Positions 62,201 to 64,000 of a stretch of 64,000 bases of DNA are shown piece by piece. The stretch comes from Euwallacea fornicatus. Lineage: Eukaryota > Arthropoda > Insecta > Coleoptera > Curculionidae. The stretch's first letter is position 1. Each line of letters starts with the position of its first letter. The stretch is from the NCBI RefSeq assembly GCF_040115645.1, contig NC_089550.1, positions 2,232,001-2,296,000 on the forward strand, in the 5' to 3' direction. The notes beneath the pieces are model-generated. The model saw only the letters and a list, made by a program, of their open reading frames with translations, did not search any database and had not been told where the DNA came from. Made by a program: the position numbers and the translations under genes.

Positions 62201-63215
62201 ATCTCAGAGCTGCTGTCGAAGACAATATCCGACGCGCACACCCGCACCTGCCTTTACTCGATCGAGCACATCCACGAGATGTTTCGAAAGCCTCATGATC
62301 TCTCCCGTCTCTTGTACTACCAGAATATGGCGCACGAGGAACTGTGGCTCGATTGCGCCCAAAAACTCACTACGATCATCCAGCAGATCATCGAGTTTGC
62401 CAAGATGGTGCCCGGTTTCATGAAACTAAGCCAGGACGATCAGATCGTGCTCCTAAAAGCAGGTAAGCCCGTCATAATACTAAGAACGTAACACCAAGTC
62501 CCGCGGGAAGGAGTAACTGCTATTCAAACTTGACCCAGCGACACCTGTCGAATGTTATGCTAAGTTAAACGGTTTCTTACAGAAATCTATACTACGTTTA
62601 CTTACATGTGTAACTGGAAATCCCCAACTAATACGCCTGTAATTTAAATCCGCTTTCTTCTCAAAACTGAGGATAAATCAACACATTTTTATTTTTATTT
62701 GTAATCATTCGTTGTTCTTTTTCCAGGGAGCTTCGAGCTGGCAATTATCCGCATGTCGCGCTACCTGGACCTGTCCCATAATCGCGTCCTTTACGGGGAT
62801 ACCATGTTGCCCCAGGACGCATTTTTCACCTCAGACACGGCGGAAATGAAGCTGGTCAGCTGCGTGTTCGAAGTGTCCAAAGGCCTTGCCGAGCTGAAGC
62901 TGACCGAAACCGAGCTGGCGCTCTATTCTGCCTGTGTCCTGTTATCTCCAGGTGGGTAAATCACAAATTTACCTCCTAATTGTATTTTTTTTTCTTGTTA
63001 ACTGTCGCATTCCGTAGTTACTGACGGTCTGTTTTTCTTATTACAGCTGATTCTGTTTTAGATCGGCCAGGACTGAAAGGGATGGCCGAGATCGGACGGC
63101 TGAATCAGGCTGTTTTGCGGGCTTTAAAATTGGAACTTGATAGGAACCACACGATCCCTATCAAGGGAGACGTGACCGTTTGTGATGCCTTGCTTACTAA
63201 AATACCTAACTTGAG
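32158..63215 (+). CDS. HR3: HR3/ROR orphan nuclear receptor, isoform B (3' end outside window)
   Basis: The product is a nuclear transcription factor of the ROR/HR3 (NR1F) family. In insects HR3 is induced by ecdysone, represses early ecdysone genes, activates ftz-f1, and is antagonised by E75. Coding join: 32158-32254, 59060-59287, 60314-60482, 61028-61218, 61423-61580, 61869-62040, 62190-62462, 62727-62951, 63062-63215. All junctions keep frame (phases 1,1,2,1,0,1,1,1, then 2 at the edge). This gives about 555 residues: N-terminus MFEMW, a C4 zinc-finger pair with P-box CEGCK, C-terminal extension, long hinge, and the ligand-binding domain through KGDVTVCDALLTKIPNLR. The final helices and the AF-2 (usually a LHKELFS-like motif) are missing because the next exon lies beyond 64,000. 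Isoforms A and C replace the first exon. The identification rests on near-identity of the DBD to insect HR3 as I know it. Confidence 0.95.
34535..34560. repeat. Perfect 11-bp stem hairpin with a 4-base loop
   Basis: CGTGCGATAAA, loop ACCC, then TTTATCGCACG, an exact inverse. The same CGTGCGATAAA word recurs at 57000 with a near-inverse TTTATCACACG at 57048. It is therefore probably part of a dispersed repeat or transposon end rather than a unique site. Confidence 0.7.
38172..38200 (+). promoter_or_regulatory. Possible TATA plus initiator pair
   Basis: TATTTATA at 38172-38179 is followed 24 bases later by an initiator-like TCCAGTG with its A at 38196. Spacing is slightly short for a metazoan TATA promoter. 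It lies about 250 bases upstream of the hydrophobic ORF at 38452. Such pairs are common by chance in AT-rich DNA. Confidence 0.15.
38452..38994 (+). CDS. Unassigned 180-codon hydrophobic ORF, possibly spurious
   Basis: This is the longest uninterrupted frame in the window and it starts with ATG. The product is rich in Phe, Leu, Ile, Ser and Cys, with three likely membrane segments at about residues 7-25, 35-70 and 108-131. The C-terminal third is more polar (HEEPLQIFQHRNSTNIDFSV). I do not recognise a family; an insect chemoreceptor-like fragment is conceivable, but no signature motif is visible. The strand is pyrimidine-rich, which by itself lowers stop-codon frequency and gives hydrophobic translations. 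The 3' end runs into a decayed tandem repeat, which also argues against a conserved gene. It would sit within the HR3 intron on the same strand. Confidence 0.15.
   Translation: MFPSPALISSFFVPLCIPFYIFLRYFKDLKECSTILFWIFIVDVQLVTQWIVNVFCLLFQAVISFILPSSVHVRKFWFSFCNDQNISLFTKKCLQQFLNNFLRISFAASSTTISISIYFLSLGILCYFCLCCSSLHEEPLQIFQHRNSTNIDFSVQKFINISSEDINFMKIITHTRKELE
38905..39490. repeat. Decayed tandem repeat, period about 190 bp, three or more copies
   Basis: Recurring landmarks define the unit. TCATAAATAT/CCATAAATAT/CCATAAG occur at about 38923, 39117 and 39309 (spacing 194 and 192). TAGAGCCA occurs at 39061, 39256 and 39426 (195 and 170). GAATTTTTTAC and (C)ATAACTC/TTAACTC words are shared between the first two copies. 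Copies are heavily diverged. No protein is visible. Confidence 0.6.
45788..45805. repeat. CA microsatellite
   Basis: Nine uninterrupted CA units preceded by GCGCGCT. Confidence 0.9.
47045..47076 (+). repeat. Five-run G-quadruplex motif
   Basis: Five G runs of 3 to 6 bases with loops CGAA, AGA, AGA and TTA satisfy the standard quadruplex rule on the + strand. The region around it is AT-rich intron. It ends in GGGTTAGGG but is not a telomeric array. Confidence 0.65.
48063..48370. repeat. Decayed tandem repeat, period about 145 bp
   Basis: TTTAGTAGGAT at 48063, TTTACTAGGAT at 48205 and TTTACGAGGAT at 48352 mark three unit starts (spacing 142 and 147). The first two units also share AGARTAAATTT-like words, AATGAAAAATATT, and ACTTCTTAAT/ATTTCTTAAT. 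Identity is moderate. Confidence 0.6.
48520..48953 (+). promoter_or_regulatory. CpG-rich patch, candidate promoter or exon
   Basis: About 430 bases with dense CpG (CCCGCGCGTCG, CAGACGCGACGAG, CCGTCCGCCGCG) stand out from AT-rich flanks. It contains a 65-codon ATG ORF at 48756-48953 whose product is Pro- and Arg-rich (PPVVWTDPYAIRPPRKIPRE) and matches nothing I know. There is no TATA box or obvious donor. It lies 3.3 kb before the small membrane ORF and 5.3 kb before exon C, so it could hold a promoter or 5' UTR exon of HR3 or of a separate transcript. Confidence 0.3.
49907..51052. mobile_element. Possible decayed DNA transposon with CAGGGTG-type ends
   Basis: The left end ACAGGGTGGTTCTGAAAA (49907) and right end GGTGAATCACCCGGTAT (about 51036-51052) are imperfect inverses, sharing GGGTGnTTC. 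The interior is AT-rich and noncoding. The right end is weak, so the boundary is uncertain. Confidence 0.3.
51835..51847. promoter_or_regulatory. Ecdysone response element (IR1), perfect consensus match
   Basis: AGGTCAATGAACC matches every position of the EcR/USP consensus RGKTCANTGAMCY. It lies 208 bases upstream of the small membrane ORF and 2.2 kb upstream of the exon C start codon. HR3 is a classical ecdysone-induced gene, so binding by EcR/USP here is plausible. Function is inferred from sequence only. Confidence 0.65.
52025..52032. promoter_or_regulatory. CRE palindrome TGACGTCA
   Basis: A perfect CREB/ATF site lies 11 bases before the start codon at 52043. It is one of seven exact copies in the window. 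If transcription starts upstream, this copy would be in the 5' UTR, so its role as a promoter element is uncertain. Confidence 0.35.
52043..53849 (+). CDS. Two-exon small ORF, 79-residue putative membrane peptide
   Basis: Join 52043-52189 and 53757-53849. Exon 1 has 49 codons from ATG 52043, with an in-frame TGA 18 bases upstream. It ends at a consensus donor CCG|GTACGT in phase 0. Exon 2 follows a pyrimidine-rich acceptor (CTTTCCAG) and reads 30 more codons to TAA. The product has aromatic and hydrophobic segments (about residues 17-28 and 31-45, FLVCILLSVLVIAF), an HRK patch before them, then a charged tail with PKREMEVDVIYKHPELFLKI. A signal-anchor or transmembrane micropeptide is likely. 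I do not recognise a family. A second possible donor (GTGAC|GTAAGC) just before the stop would change the ending. The DBD exon cannot be joined in frame from that donor. The intron is a decayed tandem repeat. It could be an independent gene or the upstream cistron of HR3 isoform C mRNA. Confidence 0.4.
52250..53110. repeat. Decayed tandem repeat, period about 180 bp, within the small-ORF intron
   Basis: Landmark words CGCCCCTGCTT, CGTCCCTGCTTTTA, CACATCTGCTTTTA and CGTCCCTGCCTTTA occur at about 52256, 52436, 52797 and 52958. The spacings (180, 361 and 161) are near one or two multiples of 180. A second shared block has TTGACGTMTCAnTGT followed by T-rich DNA. About five heavily diverged units are implied. 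Confidence 0.5.
53852..53864. promoter_or_regulatory. Second ecdysone response element (IR1), perfect consensus match
   Basis: GGTTCAGTGACCC fits RGKTCANTGAMCY at every position. It lies 152 bases upstream of the exon C start codon and 3 bases after the stop of the small ORF. It may be a promoter-proximal EcR/USP site for isoform C, or a downstream element if transcription begins at the small ORF. Confidence 0.65.
53948..54064 (+). CDS. Overlapping uORF before HR3 isoform C
   Basis: A 38-codon frame begins at ATG 53948 and ends at TAG 54062-54064, overlapping the exon C start codon in another frame. If the transcript includes it, ribosomes starting here would bypass ATG 54016 and reduce isoform C output. 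The peptide (starts MRPLRFGSIRGRTLVF) looks like no known protein. If transcription starts or a splice acceptor falls downstream (for example TTTAACAG ending at 53999), the uORF is absent. Confidence 0.3.
   Translation: MRPLRFGSIRGRTLVFNSVICEKWTIFLTCSATTKLGV
54016..54184 (+). CDS. HR3: HR3 alternative N-terminal exon C (MDNFPDLFG...)
   Basis: The exon encodes 56 residues from ATG 54016, which has a strong context (AAAATGG) and an in-frame TGA two codons upstream. It ends at AGAG|GTACGG in phase 1 and joins the DBD exon 4.9 kb downstream as R-A-QIEI. The peptide begins MDNFPDLFGNDEAWG, an acidic-aromatic pattern like short transactivation motifs. Then follow SSSVDSSTPPPPGLDPEER, a Ser/Pro-rich linker. 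Third-position G and C are enriched relative to the flanks. The two ecdysone-response-element matches upstream suggest that this is an ecdysone-driven promoter. The splice phase and family context make assignment to HR3 likely; the N-terminus itself I know only as isoform-like. Confidence 0.85.
54185..59059 (+). other. Intron between exon C and the DBD exon (4.9 kb)
   Basis: AT-rich, with no recognised exon. A 237-base frame at 56934-57170 has a coding-like start (PVEMFDTDSDQDVMREVKPR) but overlaps the CGTGCGATAAA repeat motif. It has no ATG until its seventh codon and probably lies in a repeat. A perfect CRE occurs at 56154-56161. Confidence 0.6.
57000..57058. repeat. Inverted pair CGTGCGATAAA / TTTATCACACG
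   Basis: An 11-base word at 57000-57010 and its one-mismatch inverse at 57048-57058 are separated by 37 bases. The first word is identical to the stem of the hairpin at 34535. Two copies in 64 kb suggest a dispersed repeat. Confidence 0.5.
59060..59287 (+). CDS. HR3: HR3 common exon 2: zinc-finger DNA-binding domain
   Basis: This exon starts after TTCATTCCAG and encodes AQIEIIPCKVCGDKSSG onward: zinc finger 1 (CKVC...CEGC) and zinc finger 2 (C-PRNKN-C...C-QY-C), ending LRLGMSRD. The P-box CEGCKGFF is that of the ROR/Rev-erb class, which binds an AGGTCA half-site preceded by an A/T-rich stretch as a monomer. Drosophila HR3 has PRNKQC where this one has PRNKNC, a mild change. The donor is G|GTGAGT in phase 1. 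All three alternative N-termini join here. Confidence 0.98.
59288..60313 (+). other. HR3 intron after the DBD exon
   Basis: A 1.0-kb intron ending in TTTTTTGCAG. It contains a CACCCTG fragment near 59520 and no coding exon. Short ORFs on both strands are not supported. Confidence 0.8.
60314..60482 (+). CDS. HR3: HR3 common exon 3: C-terminal extension and start of hinge
   Basis: Begins [20 protein letters not shown], the conserved C-terminal extension that contacts the A/T-rich 5' flank of the response element. It continues FHRAQLRAQSDSAPDSSV, then EQQTPSSSDQLHHSYNGG. These match insect HR3 closely. The exon joins in phase 1 (G|CG gives Ala) and ends in phase 2 at GG|GTAAGT. Confidence 0.97.
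60483..61027 (+). other. HR3 intron with a repeat fragment
   Basis: TACAGGGAGACCCAAG near 60587 resembles the CAGGGTG-type ends seen elsewhere, suggesting a transposon relic. An 18-bp hairpin at 60823-60884 is listed separately. No exon. Confidence 0.7.
60823..60884. repeat. 18-bp inverted repeat in an HR3 intron
   Basis: AAATTTGACATCTGTCAA (60823-60840) and TTGATAGATGTCAAATTT (60867-60884) pair with one mismatch across a 26-base loop. It probably belongs to the repeat fragment in this intron. Confidence 0.65.
61028..61218 (+). CDS. HR3: HR3 common exon 4: hinge (YDISADYVDSTT)
   Basis: Encodes YPTYNDVGSYTPAYYTGQTQ, then VSTMGYDISADYVDSTTAYD, PRPGLDALSDTGSLMASVVT and T. The YDISADYVDSTT block is conserved in Drosophila HR3. 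The codon bias is strongly G/C at third positions. Joined in phase 2 and ends in phase 1 at ACGG|GTAAGC. Confidence 0.95.
61219..61422 (+). other. HR3 intron (204 bp)
   Basis: Short intron with GTAAGC donor and CCCTCTCAG acceptor. Nothing else seen. Confidence 0.85.
61423..61580 (+). CDS. HR3: HR3 common exon 5: polyglycine hinge
   Basis: Reads GTNTSN, twelve consecutive Gly encoded by a GGN repeat (61441-61476), then SKSASNSLPLSPESRPFKRI and SQTASSTNLSGGTT. The exon is longer than anything in the corresponding part of Drosophila HR3 and low in complexity. SPES and KRIS offer phosphorylation-like sites. The acceptor phase is 1, and the exon ends in phase 0 at ACG|GTTAGT, so it is not symmetric. 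Skipping it alone would shift the frame, whereas skipping it together with the next exon (61869-62040) preserves frame. Confidence 0.9.
61581..61868 (+). other. HR3 intron (288 bp)
   Basis: GTTAGT donor and AATAATCAG acceptor; nothing else recognised. The acceptor lacks a strong pyrimidine tract, which may permit regulated splicing. Confidence 0.8.
61869..62040 (+). CDS. HR3: HR3 common exon 6: hinge with SUMO-like site and second YVDSTT
   Basis: Encodes VISVKQENASVDGLQVPSYV, DSTTYANSPVGQGTSARQGQ, QHVGNGGGDECEPVILP. VKQE fits the sumoylation consensus (hydrophobic-K-x-E). SYVDSTTYANSP repeats the YVDSTT motif of exon 4, suggesting internal duplication of a hinge module. Begins in phase 0 and ends in phase 1 (CCCA|GTAAGT). 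Confidence 0.93.
62041..62189 (+). other. HR3 intron (149 bp)
   Basis: GTAAGT donor and CGTTTTCAG acceptor. Nothing else seen. Confidence 0.85.
62190..62462 (+). CDS. HR3: HR3 common exon 7: start of ligand-binding domain
   Basis: Encodes NPSQISELLSKTISDAHTRT followed by CLYSIEHIHEMF, then RKPHDLSRLLYYQNMAHEEL and WLDCAQKLTTIIQQIIEFAK, ending MVPGFMKLSQDDQIVLLKAG. This covers helices 1 to 5. The FAKMVPGF...LSQDDQIVLLK stretch is the nuclear-receptor LBD signature that forms the coactivator groove and its charge-clamp lysine. Highly similar to insect HR3. Phase 1 at both ends. Confidence 0.97.
62463..62726 (+). other. HR3 intron (264 bp)
   Basis: GTAAGC donor and CTTTTTCCAG acceptor; nothing else recognised. 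Confidence 0.85.
62727..62951 (+). CDS. HR3: HR3 common exon 8: middle of ligand-binding domain
   Basis: Encodes GSFELAIIRMSRYLDLSHNR, VLYGDTMLPQDAFFTSDTAE, MKLVSCVFEVSKGLAELKLT and ETELALYSACVLLSP, spanning roughly helices 5 to 8. The order and spacing match Drosophila HR3 without gaps. Joined in phase 1 and ends in phase 1 at CCAG|GTGGGT. Confidence 0.96.
62952..63061 (+). other. HR3 intron with two in-frame acceptors
   Basis: GTGGGT donor; acceptors at TTATTACAG (ends 63046) and CTGTTTTAG (ends 63061), 15 bases apart. Either keeps frame. Confidence 0.75.
63062..63215 (+). CDS. HR3: HR3 common exon 9: late ligand-binding domain
   Basis: Encodes DRPGLKGMAEIGRLNQAVLR, ALKLELDRNHTIPIKGDVTV and CDALLTKIPNLR, covering about helices 8-9 to 10. 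I chose the acceptor ending at 63061 because LSP-DRPGLKG aligns without a gap to Drosophila LWP-ERNGVRG. Using the acceptor at 63046 instead inserts ADSVL. Ends in phase 2 at TTGAG|GTAAGT. The remaining helices and AF-2 lie beyond the window. Confidence 0.94.
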
Positions 63216-64000
63216 GTAAGTTAGCTTTCATTCAGGCTTCAATAACAGTGCCCTAATACGAAAAGAGACATAGAACTTTTTTTTTTAATGTGCTCTTCAG
63301 CTGATAGATGTTCCGCCGCTGGTTGCGGTGTAGTAGTTTTTTATAAAAGTTTTGAGGAACTTTGAAATCCAGCGGCGTATCTGACTTTTTCTATGCAGAA
63401 AAGTCTGCGAGCATGTGTGCAGGTCAACGGTGGACATTTTGAAAATGCGCCCACTCGGTTTTAAATGTGACCTGTATTTTACAAAACTTGTATCCACCGA
63501 TTTGTTAAATCTCAATTTGATCGAAAACTGTTGGAAATATCCACTTTAGACAACAGCTCTTTTTTCATGTAAAAATATTTAAATTTAATATTTTTCGTAT
63601 AAAATTGTCAATAAAGTTAAGTACAAAAAGTTTGAGTACTTTTAACCAGTGCCACCCTGTATTACCGACATATAAACAAATACGGCAACTTTCTCATAGA
63701 GGTTCAGAAAAAACACAAAAAGTAATGTACAAAATTTCATTAACTTATCTTGCTACGTTTGAAAAATTCTAATAAAAAACCATCATTATAAGTGAACTTT
63801 TCATACCCTGTATATATAAAACAAAGCGCCTTTCGATATGTGTTTATATCAAATTTTCGTCATATTTGGGCCTAAAATACGTGGTTGAATAGGATATCTT
63901 GAATATTAATTGAAGATTTGAATTTCGTTCACAAAACTCTCGTAGTAGCTTGATAAACAGAGGTGTACTCGAGCAATTATATTTGAAAATTTTCGGAATC
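63216..64000 (+). other. Start of the next HR3 intron
   Basis: No frame matching the expected continuation (about RELSxLHMxALxKF) was found before the edge. Repeat ends CCACCCTGTA (63652) and TACCCTGTA (63804) lie here, likely transposon fragments. Confidence 0.8.

Noticed and set aside
63047..63061. Treating ADSVL as constitutive coding sequence
   Set aside because: It is in frame, but HR3 relatives have no extra residues here. I used the downstream acceptor and kept this as an alternative-splicing finding.

Overview
The window is insect genomic DNA: AT-rich, with long introns, GT-AG splice sites and many decayed repeats. A beetle or other neopteran insect is my inference, from the receptor's similarity to known insect sequences and from dispersed repeat ends carrying CACCCTGTA. 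It is essentially one gene on the + strand, the ecdysone-inducible orphan nuclear receptor HR3 (insect ROR; Hr46/DHR3 in Drosophila). The last coding exon or exons, with the end of the ligand-binding domain, lie beyond the right edge.

Layout. Three separate exons each encode a different N-terminus: A near 3.4 kb, B at 32.16-32.25 kb and C at 54.02-54.18 kb. B is the classical MFxMW N-terminus of insect HR3. All three end after the first base (G) of a split codon, so each fits the same acceptor of the common DNA-binding-domain exon at 59,060. Eight common coding exons in the window (59,060-63,215) then encode the zinc fingers and C-terminal extension, a long hinge with a 12-glycine run, and most of the ligand-binding domain. 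The introns after exons A, B and C would be about 55, 27 and 5 kb, so most of the window is intronic or promoter DNA.

The most interesting stretch is 51.8-54.2 kb. Two perfect matches to the inverted-repeat ecdysone response element (RGKTCANTGAMCY) sit at 51,835 and 53,852, with a perfect CRE palindrome at 52,025. Between them is a two-exon small ORF for a 79-residue, probably membrane-anchored peptide (52,043-52,189 joined to 53,757-53,849). Its stop codon lies only 166 bases before the exon C start codon. An out-of-frame uORF overlaps that start codon. The C transcript may therefore be bicistronic or under translational control.

Elsewhere I see candidate DNA-transposon relics with CAGGGTG-type ends, three decayed tandem-repeat arrays (periods about 190, 145 and 180 bp), perfect short hairpins, two G-quadruplex motifs, microsatellites, and a CpG-rich patch near 48.5-48.95 kb that could be a promoter. 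I recognised no RNA gene, CRISPR array or second conserved protein gene. Most other ORFs are short and look like chance.
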